NCBI GenBank assembly: GCA_033439795.1
Contig: JAUTDP010000002.1
Span: 248,001-312,000 of the forward strand
Reading direction: 5' to 3'
DNA from: Sordaria brevicollis
Taxonomy: Eukaryota; Ascomycota; Sordariomycetes; Sordariales; Sordariaceae
DNA length: 64,000 bases
Made by a program: the position numbers and the translations under genes. The notes under the pieces are model-generated. The model was not told the DNA's origin. It ran no database searches and was given only the letters and a program-made list of their open reading frames with translations. How positions within the stretch are numbered: the stretch's first letter is position 1; each line of letters opens with the position of its first letter. Shown in pieces: positions 1 to 13,527 of this stretch.

Positions 1-390
1 AAAAAAATTCCGATATACTTTTTATACTTAAACACCTTAGTTTCGTTAAACTACAATTTATTTACCTTATTTTATTTTTTTGGACCATAGTCCGACAAGA
101 CGTTTCTAACAGTACGAATAGACTACCTCTTTAAAATTTTAATTAATAAATAATTTTAAAAATTTAATAAAATTATTACGAAATTATTATAAGGATAACG
201 AAAAGATGTTTAGACCGCTAAAAAGGTTAAAGGAATAGTTAATAGGAAATAAGGAGCCGTATAAAAAGGATAAAAAATTAAAAGAAGGATTAAAGGTTAA
301 TTTAAGAAGGAGAATAATAGTAAAAAAATAAAGAAATAAAGTATATAGGATAGAAGGAGTAATTGAAATTCTAAAGCTAAATTTTAACCC

Positions 391-430
391 GGAGGGGGGG
401 GTAATATAACGATATAGGTTTAACGACTAT
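391..430 (+). other. G-tract followed by LTR-like start (possible second element)
   Basis: A purine run GGAGGGGGGGG at 391-401 is followed directly by TAATATAACGATATAGG. A polypurine tract next to a RIP-altered TG-type LTR start looks like this. The orientation is plus, opposite to the Gypsy coding remnants, so it could mark the 3' LTR of another element extending left of the window. No partner LTR was seen. Confidence 0.25.
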
Positions 431-1349
431 AGTGCCGGGTCCCTATAATTAGGGTATTAAGACGTATAAATTATTCGTTATATTAAACTTTGGCTTTTGG
501 TTAGTGGACTAAATTTAACGACTATTTAATAGGGTTTAATAAAGTTATTACGACTTAGCGACCGTTTAATAAGTACGTAGTCGCTAATAACCTTTTATAT
601 ATTATTAGGTGGTTTGGTATAAGATTAGACCTCTATACCTAGATTTTAACCTTTCTATTCTTCTTCTCTTTAGCTTTAATTATTTATTTGAATTGTATAT
701 ATTTGCCGTGCTACGTCATTATACGCCTATATTGCAGTCTAATAATACTAAGATTATCGAATTCTTTATATTCTTTATTAAGATTAAAGAATATACCGTT
801 TCGACGAATAAATTTTTTAATATTTATAAAAGAAATTAACTTCTTAAAACGAATTCCGTTTAATTAAATATAATAATAAATATTTCCTTTAATAATATTA
901 ACGACTTTATAAGGATTTTTCTATTTATAATTTAATTTCTTAATAATATTTATATTAATTCCCCGAATATTATTATAAATAAGGATAAAATCTTTAATAT
1001 TAATAATAGCGTTTTTTAATTTTATTTTATAGAAATTAACGGAATTTCTTCGCGTAGTAGTTTTTTTCCTAATATCGGTAGCCTTTTCGGCCGTCTATTG
1101 AAAGCGGTACTTAATATTATAATATATTTAAACGACGGCGACGATTAACTTATTTATTATATATTTCTCTAAATATTTTTCTTATTCGATTAACTTTTAA
1201 AATAAATAATCGAATTTAAAAGGTATAATAGGATTATAATTATAGGCTAATTAAAAAGGAATAAATCCGTAGTTATTATAAATAGTAGTATAATTAATAA
1301 AAAGGATATAAGGGAATAAATCCCTCTATCCCTTATTAATTTCTTCTAT

Positions 1350-1515
1350 TAATTTAATTAATATTATAATAATTATTAAATACCTTTATTTATTAATTCC
1401 GTTAATTTAGTAATTATAAAACGCTATTTGTATTAATAGGATTTAGAAGTTATTAAATACTTCGGTAAATTCTTTTTAAAATTCGGAATTATTATTAATA
1501 AAAATACTAAAAGGA
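1350..1515 (-). pseudogene. Gypsy integrase core remnant
   Basis: Minus-strand translation gives a mutated DNGSEF-type motif (reads N-N-N-S-E-F), then K-E-F-T-E-V-F and, about 25 codons on, a relic of the ANG-x2-ER motif in which the catalytic Glu codon reads Lys. D to N and E to K are the changes expected from G to A transitions. Stop codons at former Gln or Trp positions interrupt the frame. It belongs to the same degraded element as the reverse transcriptase at 2780-3245 and lies downstream of it, as in Ty3/Gypsy. It is non-functional. Confidence 0.7.
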
Positions 1516-2779
1516 TATCCCTAATATAAAAATACTTCGTAGAGGAAAATAATAATATATTTCGACGTTAATACTAAAAGAACTTTTGCTTTTATATAAT
1601 TTATTAAATTATTTCTAACTTCAATTAACGCTTATCGTTTTCCTTTTCCGCCTAATAAATATTAAACGTTTAAAATCTACCGGTTAAAAGGTTAAGGAAT
1701 TGGAAATAATTATTTATACCTATCTTTATAATATTTAGGAGCGTATATTTAATAAATAATATAATTATAGATTATATTTTCGATTTAAATATATATTTTA
1801 TATTAATAATAATATTTAATAATCCGTTTATAAATTCCTTCCTTTCTTCGATAACCGGCTTCGTTATAATAATATTATATAATTAATTCCTATTATATTT
1901 TATTATTAATTAAAAGATAAAGGTAAATACGTTTATAAATTGTTCGTAATTAAAGCTTTCGATAATAAACGAAATACTTAAGGGCATTTTTCTTAAAAAT
2001 TTACCGTATAATAAATATTTTATTATATTATACGGGAATATAGAGCGAAAATAAATAACGAACTATATTTTCCGAATAATTAAAATATTCGTCAAATAAA
2101 ATCCGCTCCCCTTTTATATATTTCTTAATAAAAAAATAATAAATTTAAACGTCGATAAAATTATTAATATTTTCTTTAAAGCGCTTTTCTTCTAAATTAC
2201 TTTTTTTAAGGGATTTCCGTAAAAGGCCGTTAATTATAGTATTTTTAATTCCGGGAATATATTTTATATTAAAATCGAAGTATTTTATTTAAATAATTTA
2301 TTATATAAAAAGGGTATTAAGAATATCGCTTACTGCGTTATTAAATCAATAAATAAAGATTTGAATATTTATTTTAATAATAAAATACGTACCGAAAAGT
2401 TAACGTTTTAATCGTTTAAAAGTATAAAATAAATTATAAAGCTTTCGTTTAATAATATTATAACGAATTTCGGCTAATAATTAAATACTATTTTTAAACC
2501 TATAAGGATATTATTCCTTATTGAAATTAAATTATTTAATAACCGCTCCCTATTCTTTAATATAAATATTAATAACGAAATAAATAATTATTTTATTATT
2601 ATTATAAACGAAGGTTATAAGGATTAGAATAATAGTAATTTTATATTAAAAATATTTTATAGTAAATTATTAATTTTCTATTTATATTAATTTAATTCCC
2701 TTCTTTATAATAATATATAACGGGATAATAATAATTCCAAAATTTTTAATCCAAATCCGGTAATAATTAACAATACCTA

Positions 2780-3245
2780 AAAAAATTCGAAATTCTTTAA
2801 ATTCTTTTCCTTAAGGTTTAGCTTTTCTAATAATATAATAAATTTATTCGCGAATTTTTTTAATTTTAATTTCGTTTAGAAATTTACTTTTAAGATTATA
2901 AATATAACCGATTAAAACTACTTCTCGTTTATACTATTAGGATTTAATTATAGTAATTATTCTATTAGTAAATTTAACGTTTAATAATATTCTATCGATA
3001 TTAATAAAATATTCGTAAATAAAGCGTCGAATTCCTTTATTATTAATTAATTCGTTATTATACCGGTTTTTTGGACCTTTAATATAAATATCGTTAAAAT
3101 AAAGTTAATATACCTTAAGGATTAAATTATAAAGGATCCTAATTATTATTTTTATAAATTGAATAATTAAATTAATTCTTCCTTAGGGTAATATTATTAT
3201 ATAGAATAGATTAAAAGGTATTAAAAATATTATTAAATCCCGATT
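2780..3245 (-). pseudogene. Gypsy reverse transcriptase remnant
   Basis: Minus-strand translation shows a reverse-transcriptase active-site relic reading Y-F-N-D at 3090-3101 (ancestral xxDD, first Asp changed to Asn by a G to A transition). It is followed by I-x-I-K-G-P-K-x-R-Y, then G-I-R-R-F and a D-R-x-L-L segment, and further on L-I-G-Y and K-E-F-K-E-F-R blocks. This order matches the connection/thumb region of a fungal Gypsy lineage known to me for G-I-R-R-F-V and D-V-x-R-V-L motifs. In-frame stops are frequent. The family call is firm; exact ends are approximate. Confidence 0.72.
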
Positions 3246-6200
3246 TTCTTTATTAAATTGAACCTTATTATATTTTAAAAAAAAATTTAATAAAGAAAGA
3301 ATTTCATACTTAATAAAATCTTTATTAAAAAATTCGCATTTTAGGGGTATATTAATATTATAAATAGTTATTTTATTAATTTTCTAAGCGTTATTGATTA
3401 ACCGGAATTTTCTATCTTTCTTTTAAACGAAAAACTAATCATTTTAATAAAAAATATAATTCTCTTTTAAAATTCCGCGCTAAATACGTTCTTTAAGCAA
3501 ATTATAAACTTTTTTATATAAAGCCTATAAAATAGGAATTACTTTCGTTTATTAAAATAAATAGGTAACTATTTTAATTTTTTATTTTTCTATTATATTT
3601 TTATAAATAAAACTATATTTAGAAAATTCTTAAATAAGGGCCTTTTTACAATTGAAAAATATATAAATAAAAAGCTCGATTTCAATTTCGTTAAATAATT
3701 CATTCTTCTCCAAAATTTATTAAAATTTTTCAAATATTACTCGAAAACCTCTAATCAATTCCGTAAATCGTAAAATAATATATTTATCCTATTTAAACGG
3801 AAAGTTATTTAATTATTTTTAAATTTTATATTAAATTTCTTCGAATTTCCGTTTCTTTTAATTAAAATTACTACCAAATTTAAAATTATCTAAAAGCGTA
3901 TTATCGATTAATTTCATCTTTTAAACGATTCTTTTATATAAAATATTAATTTAAATAAATAGAAAAAAGCTTTATAATAATGTAAAAGAAAATAAATTAA
4001 CGAAGGACGGAATATCCTTTATTTTCCTAAATTTCGGGACTTTCTTCCTTTAATCCTTAGCGTTCTTAATTATTAATTTTCGTAATTCCCGAAAAAAGCT
4101 TCTCTAAATCTTTTTCTTTATTCGGTTTTATACTATTCTACTTTCTAATTATTATTTTATTAACAATTAATTCTCCGGAAGATTATTTATATTCTTCTTC
4201 TAATATTTTAAATTAATTTCTTTAATTAATTGAAAGTAATCGGATAATACCTCTTTATTATACTTTTTATTATATAATAAAGCGATAATAGCGTCCGTAA
4301 TTTCCTTTCTTAAAAAAAAATAATTTTTATTATCCTTATTAATTTTAATACTTTTTATAAATTTTTTATTATTTTCTTCTAAATTTATTTTAATAAATTT
4401 ATAAAGCGATTTATTTATTAAAATAAATTCCTAAATATTATTTATAATAATAGAGTAAATAATTATAATAAAGGAATTAAACCCGCTACCCGAAGGCGTT
4501 TATTTACTCCTTAGTAGCGAAAAAAGTATTAATTTTTATTCCTCCTATAATAAAGTAAATACGAGCGGTTCCGACGTTAATATAATTTATTATAACGCTA
4601 ATATCTTTAATAAATAGAAGACTAAGTAGGATTTCGTAACGAAGGAATTAATTCCGAATAATTATAAAATATACCTTCCGATTTTTATTAAATAGGAAAA
4701 TATCCTCTACTATCTTACTTTCAAATTATACCCTTCCGTTATTAAAATTAATATTAATAATTGTATAATTTATATTATTAAGATTAAACTTATCGATTAA
4801 ATTAATAAATATAATATTAATTTCTATACCGCTATTTAAAAAAATTATAACCTTTTCGCTATTTTTAAATTTAATATTAATTATTAGTATAAAAAGATTT
4901 TATATACGCGTAACCTCTTTATTAAATAGTGATTTTCTATTATAGAATATAATTTGAAAATCCTCTTTATAAATTCGAATTAGTTCGTTTTTAAATACCG
5001 TTTTAAGATTTATAATTTAATAATAAGATTAATATATTTACGCAATGAAAATATTATTAAACCTCTTCTTCTAATCTTTATATAAAGGCTCTTTAAATAT
5101 TATAATAATAATATTAATTTATAGATTGTATAAACGGAATTAATTAACTTTTAGGCTATTATCCTTAATAATATTATTATTATATATTAATTAAAGGGCT
5201 TCCTTGAGGGCCCTTTAATAGTATTTAAAGTTAATTAATTCTTTAAATAATTAATTAAATTCGGGAATAACCGTAATTATATCTTCGAAAGTAATTTATA
5301 GTTTAATATTTATTATTTTATTAATAATTGGGCAATTCTTTTTAATTTAAATAATTCTATAATTTATATAATCCTTAAAGTTATTAAAATCCTTAAATTT
5401 AAAAACGGATTTATTAATTAGAAGTTTTTAAATTTTAATTAGAAATTCGTTTATAAATTCTAACGATTTAGCGGCGGTAATAAAAATTAATTTTAATTAA
5501 AGAGTTAATTTAGATACGGTTTTAATTATTATTATTTATACGTTTTCTTAATCCGTTATATCCTTTATATAAGGGTTAAAATCTAGCCTTCTTATAGGTA
5601 ATAATTATAATTTCTTTTTTCGATTTATATTAGAAGGGGGTTTATAAAAAATTATTAATCTTCCCTGTATATAAATAAACGTAATAATAATTTCCCTCTT
5701 TATAATTTACTTTAGAATTTAAGATATTAAAAAAGACTTTTGAATAAAAAGAGGAAAAGACGTTAAATATAGATTAATTAAGTTATAATTAATTTAGAAA
5801 GATAATTCGTTAATTAAAATTATATTATTTTAAAAATTAATTCGGCGATAATTTTAAACCTTTCGCTACTTTTATTAATATTTTAGCTTTAAGAAATTAA
5901 AATTAAGGGTAAATTTATTAGAATAAGCTTTAATTTTTTATTCCCGGAATTTATTATATTTAAAGTATTCGTTATAATAAATTATATAAGATTTGAATAT
6001 ATTTTTAAAGCGGTTTATATAAAAAGTAGTAGAAATTATATCGTTCGGAATATATTATATTAACCTAATATTACTTTTTAAATAAAATTATTATTTATAA
6101 CCTTATTTTTTATTAATTTTAATTTAATAAATTTATTCTTTATTTATATAATAATCTTTATTTTTATATTAATATTAAATATAGTTAAATTATTTATATT

Positions 6201-7740
6201 AATAGTAGATTATATTTTCTATTGGTTGAATTTATTTAATCGATTATATTATTATAGTATTAATTTAAAGAATATAATTACTTTTAAGGAAATTTTGAAA
6301 ACGATTTTTAAAATTCTTAGTTTATTAATTCGCTACTTTAATATAAATAATTTATATATTTTAAAAATTTTTAATTAGGGCGTTTATAATAATGGGTTCT
6401 TTAATAATTTTCTATTTAACGGTCGTATTTTTTTTTTATTAAAATCCTTCTTATTATTAGAAGTTTTAATTTTAATAGTAATAATCTTCTTTATTATTTT
6501 ATTATCTTTATCGCTATCGCTATTATTAAAGGAATTAGAAGAATTATTAGAATTAGAATCGGAATTACTATCTTCCTTTCGATAATAGGTAATAATTTAA
6601 TTAAAAAGCTTTATAAAAAAGTTAATCTACGTTATTTTAAAGAGTTTATTTTTATTCTTACCGAAATAAATAATAAAATTAATATAATAACGGTGAAGCA
6701 ATTTCTTATAGAAGTATTTAATTATTAACCTCTCGATAGTTTTTTAATTAATTTACTTTTACCGAATTAATAATTAATAATATTTAAAAATAATATTATT
6801 AACGGCTTTTTTATTATTTTCGATATATTTACGGTAAAAGTCCTAAAATTTATTTACATTAGAATTTATTTACTTAAGGTCGTAAGTACGATAAATAATA
6901 TAGAATTTATTATAAAACCTTACTTATATAATAAATTCGTTCTCTTTTTTAATAAAACGGATAATACCTTTAATAATATTTTGTAATTAGGGCTTATACT
7001 ATTAATATTATACGTTAATCTTTTCTTCGTTATTACGCTATTTAATAAAGCTTATTTTATCTTCGAAATTTAAGAAGAATTTAATAATATTCTTATTTCT
7101 AAACTTCTTCTTAAAATTAAAATCCTTCGAAGAATATATAAGGAACGTCGTAATTATTTAATTTAGAACAGAATTAAAATTCTATTATTAATTTTAATTA
7201 TTATTATTTTTATTCTCGGGATAAATTTAATAATTAGAAGCTTAATTAAAATTTATTATATTTAAAGGGGAAGAGGGTAAAGAACGTATAGGAAATATAG
7301 GGGGAAATAAATAAAAAGGCGAAGAAATAAATATAAAAAAAGGATTAGTAAATATAATAAGTAAATTAATTATTAATTAAAAATTATTATAGGTAGAAAT
7401 TATTAACTTTAATATTAATATCGACGAATATTTTATTAATTTATCGTTAATAAAGAATATAAAATAGTAAAAAATACTTAGGGGGGAACCTTTTATTAAA
7501 TAAACGCTAATATAAAATATTATTATATCCTTATACGAAATTTAGCCCTTTATTAATAGAGGATAAATTATATTTTAATTAATATCGGATAATATAATAT
7601 ATATTAAATTCAATTAAATAAATTACTATATACTAAGGTAAAGGGGTTTAAAACCGTTAAATAAATATATTGCATTTTGAAAATTCCGATAATATATATT
7701 GAAATAAAGTTCTTAAAATTATTAAATAAATATCTTATAT

Positions 7741-7763
7741 ATTCGAAACCCCGGCGCCGATTA
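7741..7763 (-). other. Putative tRNA primer-binding site of the Gypsy element
   Basis: The plus strand reads ATTCGAAACCCCGGCGCCGA followed by TTA. This resembles the 3' end of a tRNA (TTCGA-containing T-arm, acceptor strand, CCA) with CCA turned to TTA by two C to T changes. On the minus strand it would be a 5' LTR-adjacent primer site. Its position upstream of gag-pol on the same strand fits. The matching tRNA was not identified. Confidence 0.45.
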
Positions 7764-8640
7764 TTATTTACTTATATATACCCTTCTACTAAATTTATAT
7801 AAAGTATTAATTTAATATTAAAATTAGGGTGAGGCTTTTAATCTAATAATAATATTTATTTTAATTATCGGCTTTAAAGCCGGGAATTTATTATTAAATC
7901 CTTAATTCATCGGTTATTATTCGCTTAGTATTAAAAATTATAAATTTTCTAAATTTATAATTTATTCCTAATCTAATTTTTAGGGACGTTTCTATAGCGT
8001 ATAATAATTAATATTAAAAGGGCTATAATTATATTTACGTTTATCCTATATACTACTTTATTTTTATAACGAATTCCGCGGTATATTTAGGATAGTATAT
8101 TTCTAATTCTATTTCGATATCTATTTTCTATTATTCTTTTTTTATAACCGTCGGATTATTAAAATTCCTAATCTTATCGTTTTAAAGTATTAAATCCGCT
8201 TTAACCAATTTAACTAAAAGTTTAAAACTTAATTTCGTTTTTATTATTATTTAAAATAAAGAAGAAAAATAACCCCAAATAACTATTATTACTATAATAA
8301 TTAGGAAAGGAACTATATTAAAAACTTTTAATAAAATTAAAAAAGTAAGGAGAAAGGAGTAATTTAATAGTAGGAATATCTTTTTCGATTTAATTATATC
8401 TTTTCTTTTATTTATTATAAAGGTAGGGTTAGGAAGTCTTAAAGACTTAATTAAGGAATTAATTTTTATTAAATTGAAGAAGATTTTTTATTTTAAAGAT
8501 TAAATAAAGTCTAATTATTATTCTAGCAAAAGTTATTTAACCTTCTTTCTTTTCTTTCTAATTACCCTTCTTTCCTTTTATTCCTTTAGAGCTTTCTTTC
8601 TTTCTATATAAAAGTCCGAAATTTATTCCACAGCTTTCTT

Positions 8641-9349
8641 TTTTAATTTGCTCAATGTACCACTATTATACTTCCTTCAAATTAGTTTATTATAATGTAT
8701 CCTTGTCCTATACTTCTTTTTTCAGATTATGATTAGGATAAATCCCTGGAAGAATTCCTCTAGAATGAAAAACTACGAAAAATTTTCGAAAAAATTCGGA
8801 AAAAATCTGCTGTCTAGCCGTATACCCTTGTACCTGTTTATCCGCCCCATCTCACTATACCCACTGGAAAACTCGGGATCCCGTCCGCTCTCCCATAGAT
8901 AAGCCAGTGAGGGCCAGACTAGTAGTTGGGTCGGTGACGACCAGCGAATCCCTGGTGTTGTATGTTTTTTTTGGATTTTTTTTGGTCTCTGCCGAGCTTG
9001 TCGTGCACGGGCTAATTCCATGAAGTTTTGGGAGATTGCGTTCAAGTTGCCTGCCGGGAACTTTGGAATGCCGAGAGCCAAGGTTTCGACAAGAGCTGCC
9101 GGCCGGAAGTTGCCGGGAAGTTTGCGGCAATGACGTTCGCAGTCGGCAATTGTTTGCTTCTCCAATCCGATGGACAGAACAAACGATTCTCTTCTTTGCA
9201 ACACAACATCATTCAAACCGGCCACTTTCAAGCGAATTTGGGAACGACACTTTGCCTTGCTGGCTCACATAGAGAAATCAATTCATCAATGTACGTAACT
9301 AAAATACAATGCGCTACTCACCCTATCCTACACTTTGCCCTTTCGTTGC
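8641..9349. other. Intergenic, no supported gene
   Basis: Composition recovers from RIP-type to normal here. Several overlapping reading frames of about 80-150 codons exist on both strands between 8773 and 9369, but none shows a domain, plausible splice structure or codon pattern, so I assign none. The right part is the 3' flank of the antiporter gene. Confidence 0.6.
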
Positions 9350-11150
9350 TCAGAACCTGTTCTGACTGAAGCGTATAGACCTAGTGCGACCGTTCAAACT
9401 CTGCGGCGAAGTCCTCTCCTTCTCAAGCTGGACCGAATCCGGCGTCGCCGCCCGACCGTCAGGATGATATTGCACACCACCGTAGCGCTCCTCGACAATG
9501 GGCAACTCGCCCGGCTCGAACACGGGCCTTGAGAAGCGGTTGTACGCGACAAACGTCTTCTGGTCGTTGACCTCGGCATTGACAGGCGTCGGCACGCGAA
9601 CCGACTTGCGACGGACCACCACCGCGTCGTCCATGATGGGCTTGACACCGGCAAACTTGTAGATCAGGTTGAGGCCGGGGATCGACAGGCCGTGAACCAC
9701 GATCGAGAACAAGACGAGGAAATACACTACGGGAATCATGACGCGCACGAGCTGGGTTTCCTCCTCGTCGCCGTGGCCCAGCTCGGGGTACAGGTGGCGG
9801 GTGTGCTCAACGTAGAACACTGCGCCGGCGCCGATGGGACCAAAGTAGCCCATGAAGAAGGCCTCCCTGTAGTTCTTGCACACGTTGGGCATGAACTTGT
9901 ACATGCCGAGGATGGCGGGGATGCGGCGGAAGAGGAGGACCATGAAGCCGAGGCCGATCAGGCGGCCCCAGGTCAGGCCGGTGACGTCGGGCTGGTGGAA
10001 CTGGTCCCAGGGCATGATGGTGCCGATGTACATGAAGCCGCCAAAGTTGAGCAGAACGTCCATGCAGGAGTTGACCTCGTCGTGGCGCGCCTCGGTCTCC
10101 TTCAGGAACTCGCCGTCCCAGTTCATGGCGTTGCCGGCGACGAAGCAGGCGAGGAGGTCATCGGTGCCGAGCATGCCGCAGATGCCGACGAGGAAGAGAC
10201 CGAGAGCGGTAGGGTACAGGAGGTAAGACTCGGAGTCAACCCATTTTCTGTTTTACGTGTCAGCAAAGATGAACTTGACCTCAAAACCAGCAGTGAGTTC
10301 TGGAAGGAAAGAAGCGGCTTCTCAAGGTTGGGACAGACCTGTACAGAGCAAACTTGAGAGCCTTTCCAGCACCGAACCCAACCACAACACCAATCGCAAC
10401 AGACATGAGCACAATGTAGAGCCATGTCTCGAGAAACCAGTTTCCGATGGCGACGCCAACACCTCCACCAAGTCTGCCCACTCCTTCCGCACTGCGAGCA
10501 ACCACTTCGTGGGCCACCGCCTCCGCCGTGCTGCCGTGTTCAGCGGGTCCACCGTTGGCATGTCTCATCAGGTAGACAGCCAACATCAGGAAAGGGAAAC
10601 CGAAGCCATCGTTGGCACCGGCCTCGCTGGAGATGATCTCACGCAGATCACGAGCCACGAACTTGTCGGCAAAGGGACCCTTCGCAATGGCCTGGCTGAG
10701 AATAGGATCCGTGCAAGTGACACAGCTAGCAATGACGAGAGCCGACAGGAGGGTGATGTTGGGTACGGTCGCCAACATGCACAAGGTGGTGCAGAGCCAC
10801 ATGACGGTCATGATGGGGAGCAAGCACATGGCCATCTCCTTCCAGCGGAGGAGCTGGTACTTTGCCGGCAGCTGGTAACCGGCAATGACTAGCTGGACGC
10901 CGATCATGATGCGGGTCAGGCCGAGGGTGATCGCCGACGTTTGCTCCGGGGAAGGGTTCGAGCCCCATCGTGAGCTGTCGAGGAATTTGGCGGATATGGG
11001 ACCCAGGATGATGCCGATTAGGACGGCGGGGAGGGCTTCGCCGAGGAACCAGCGGCTCTTGATCTTGACGGATATGATGCCGTAGAGGATGATGAAGGTG
11101 CCGAGAACGGCGACGACCACGTTGAGGTCGCTGACGTCCAAGGTCGGCAT
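9350..11150 (-). CDS. Na+/H+ antiporter, Sod2/Nha1 type
   Basis: Fungal plasma-membrane alkali-cation/proton antiporter expelling Na+, Li+ or K+ in exchange for H+. Two exons, 11150-10339 and 10247-9350, are separated by a 91-bp intron (donor GTCTGT, branch GCTGAC, acceptor AACAG; phase 2), giving 569 residues. The N-terminal two thirds consist of repeated hydrophobic helices. Family landmarks are the CTDPIL motif (Asp148) and the SSEAGANDGFGFPF block (Glu176, Asn180-Asp181), the ion-binding core of this family. Joining the exons restores YR-K-W-V-D-S-E-S across the junction, as in fungal homologs. The roughly 100-residue C-terminal tail is hydrophilic and contains VVVRRKSVRVPTP. That is short compared with yeast Nha1 and nearer the Sod2 size. 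It stands alone, with no obvious functional partner beside it. Confidence 0.93.
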
Positions 11151-13527
11151 CTTGGGTGGTTGTGGGTTGGTGATGAAGAGTCGGCTTGTTTTTTTGCGAA
11201 AGAAACAAAAAAAGGACCAGTTCAGGGACTAACCAGGCAGGGACGCTACCGTTTTTGACTTTATTGATTGTGGATTCTCTGTTGTTGGTGGATTCTTTCT
11301 CTCCGTTGGCGTGAAAAAAAAAAACAGGCTCCAGGGATTTTTTTTGTTTCGCTTGTCCGGCAAGCTAGGCTATTGGTGATGACGCTTTCGAGTCGAACAA
11401 CACAACACAGCACAGCACACAAGGTCTTTGTGAGGCAAATGCTGGTACGGTGAATATGAGACAACGATAGTCAAAAAAAACTGGATGGGGCAAAGTGTGG
11501 AAAAAAGTTGGGGTTTTCAAGAAAGCAAGATATATGATATGGGCCAGCCCAAAAAAAAGAAGAGAAGTGAAGAAAAAGAAAGAAGGAAAAGGTGACGGGC
11601 GGATGATGTGTGGAATGACCCGTGGACTGACTGATCAACAACTCATTCCACTGTCTTGGGCCGCCAACGCTTGTGACGGGAGAGGAGAGAGAGAGCAAGG
11701 GGGTCTTTAAATGACGAAGAGTTGGGATTCGATTGAGACAATTACCTACGAGCCGAATGGGCTCTCTGCGGCCCTTTGCGGCCCTTTGCTATTTCTGGGT
11801 TGGGGGGAAAGAAAGGGTAAGTGATCTACCACGGGGTACACGCATACAAACTCCTGTCAGAGAGTTGTGTTCCACACATACTGCCGGCGGGTGATCTAAC
11901 GTCTCGAGGAGTTGACGCCCTGAGAAACTTGGCGAATCTTTCATTCACCATTGTCCATTCAAAGACGAGACGAACAACAACGAGGCGAACGAGGGAGGAG
12001 ACGGGAGTTGGCTGGCGTTGCGTGCGCCCCCATGAACCCCCCGATCGCCAAGTTTCTCGGCGTGGACGGCTACAATCAAAAAAAAAAAAGAGCGCCCTTC
12101 ACCCTTTGCGCCGATTTGTGCGCGCGCGGCAGACCTTGCAACTTTTTTGGGTGATTTTCTCAAACAAGGAGAAAACCTGCAAAGACCCTCTGTCTGCGAC
12201 AATGGCAAATCTCCAAAACCCGCCAAGTAAACAGCCAAGACTCCAAAGTTCAAGGTGGTGACCGTGGTGCAGCCAATAAACAAACAAAATCACCCCATGG
12301 GTTCCCATCATGATCCGCGGTGCCAACGCCCAACATGCCTGCAAAGGCGTGAAAGGCTAGTCTCTGAGCACAGACCACCCCACAACGACACTCTACCCCA
12401 CCCTAGGAACTGGGCGCTGATTGGTTATGTGGGTGTTGGAGTGGGGGTGGTGGGGCAGCGCCCGGGGGTGCCGTTTCGGAGGTAGGTAGGTCTGAGAACT
12501 GAGACTATGAAAGGCCAAGAGGGGCCAAGAGGACCCAAGACGTCTTGGAACGGTCTTGGACGATGCCGAGGATGTCTCTGAGCCAATCCTCAACGCTGAT
12601 AAGCACTCTTGGCCCTGATCTTAATTCCTAACTTTAAACAGCGAAGCCCGTGGCACTCGTCGGAAATCCGTGGCAGAGGCTGTGAGCCTGCGACAGCGCG
12701 ACCCCCTTGGTCGGAGCTCCTGAAGGGGAAAAGGGAAAAAAGCGCTGAATTAGGAAACCCGTTGGGGGGGGGATCGGGCTTCTTCCCGTGGATGACTGCC
12801 GTTGTGAGAAAAAGAGCGACGGACAAGGCAAGGGAAGATGCCGAGGATGGCGTTGCAGGGCGTTGCAGGGCGTTTGTTTCTATTTCGGAGACGCGACGCC
12901 GAGGAATGATGATTGCCAGCCCAGCCGGACTCCGAATGATTGAGCGATGGAAAGTGTGGGTGGGAGAGCAAAAAAGGGTTGACTGTTGCGCTGTAATCTT
13001 GCGCGGACAACTGAAGTCGTGTGTCGTGGTGTGATTTTGGGCCATTTCCCCCAACATCATCACCATCATTAAAATCCCGCAGAGAGATGGATGGATGAAT
13101 GACTTGCAGGTTGATGTCATTGTGTCTTATTGCAGTGAGGTGAGTTATCTTTTGCGATTTTGATCAAATTTGTGTTTCTCATATTGGTGTGTCAACGGCG
13201 AACTGTTGGCTTGGCTTGGCTTTTGGCCTGGAGATATCCTAATTCCGTCACATGTTCCCACTTTGCAACACCATTTCCACAAGTCGCGTGGGTCAGTTCC
13301 AGTTGGACCCTCTTCTGCCTCGCTCTCTCATCCACATGGTGGTGGACATGCCTGCCCAGCTGGGCTGCCCTAGAGATGGGGGCGTGGCATCACTTTCAAT
13401 GCTCACTCTGCTCACTCTGCTGATGCACGAAAACACACGACCGCAGTTCGCCGAACAAAAACTAGGAAGAAAAAAAAAGGGGGGGGAATATCATGATTAC
13501 GACAACACCTCCAACAACTACCCTCCT
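11151..13527. other. Intergenic: antiporter upstream region and aminopeptidase 3' flank
   Basis: No supported coding region. The first 550 bases upstream of the antiporter start contain homopolymeric A and T runs and purine-rich stretches typical of a fungal promoter and 5' leader. Between 12.2 and 13.1 kb several open frames overlap on both strands, but none has recognisable motifs. A short poly-G run lies near 12765. Confidence 0.55.

Larger units (their letters stand above)
1..8640 (-). mobile_element. RIP-degraded AT-rich block with a Ty3/Gypsy LTR retrotransposon
   Basis: The block is dominated by A/T with TpA-rich words and has no usable reading frame, as expected after RIP. Read on the minus strand, fragments of a Gypsy polyprotein appear in canonical order: a tRNA primer-binding-like site near 7.75 kb, reverse transcriptase near 3 kb and integrase near 1.4 kb. 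gag and protease should lie between about 7.7 and 4 kb but are too mutated for me to assign. The 5' LTR of this element should lie above 7764; its outer end and the 3' LTR (near or beyond the window start) could not be paired by eye, so the limits are approximate. The change to normal composition falls around 8.6-8.7 kb. More than one element may be nested here. Confidence 0.8.

Noticed and set aside
8773..9369. Overlapping ORFs of 91-152 codons on both strands
   Set aside because: They overlap each other on opposite strands, have no motif and sit at the edge of the RIP block.
9692..10357. 221-codon plus-strand ORF
   Set aside because: Antisense shadow of the antiporter second exon; composition mirrors the real gene.
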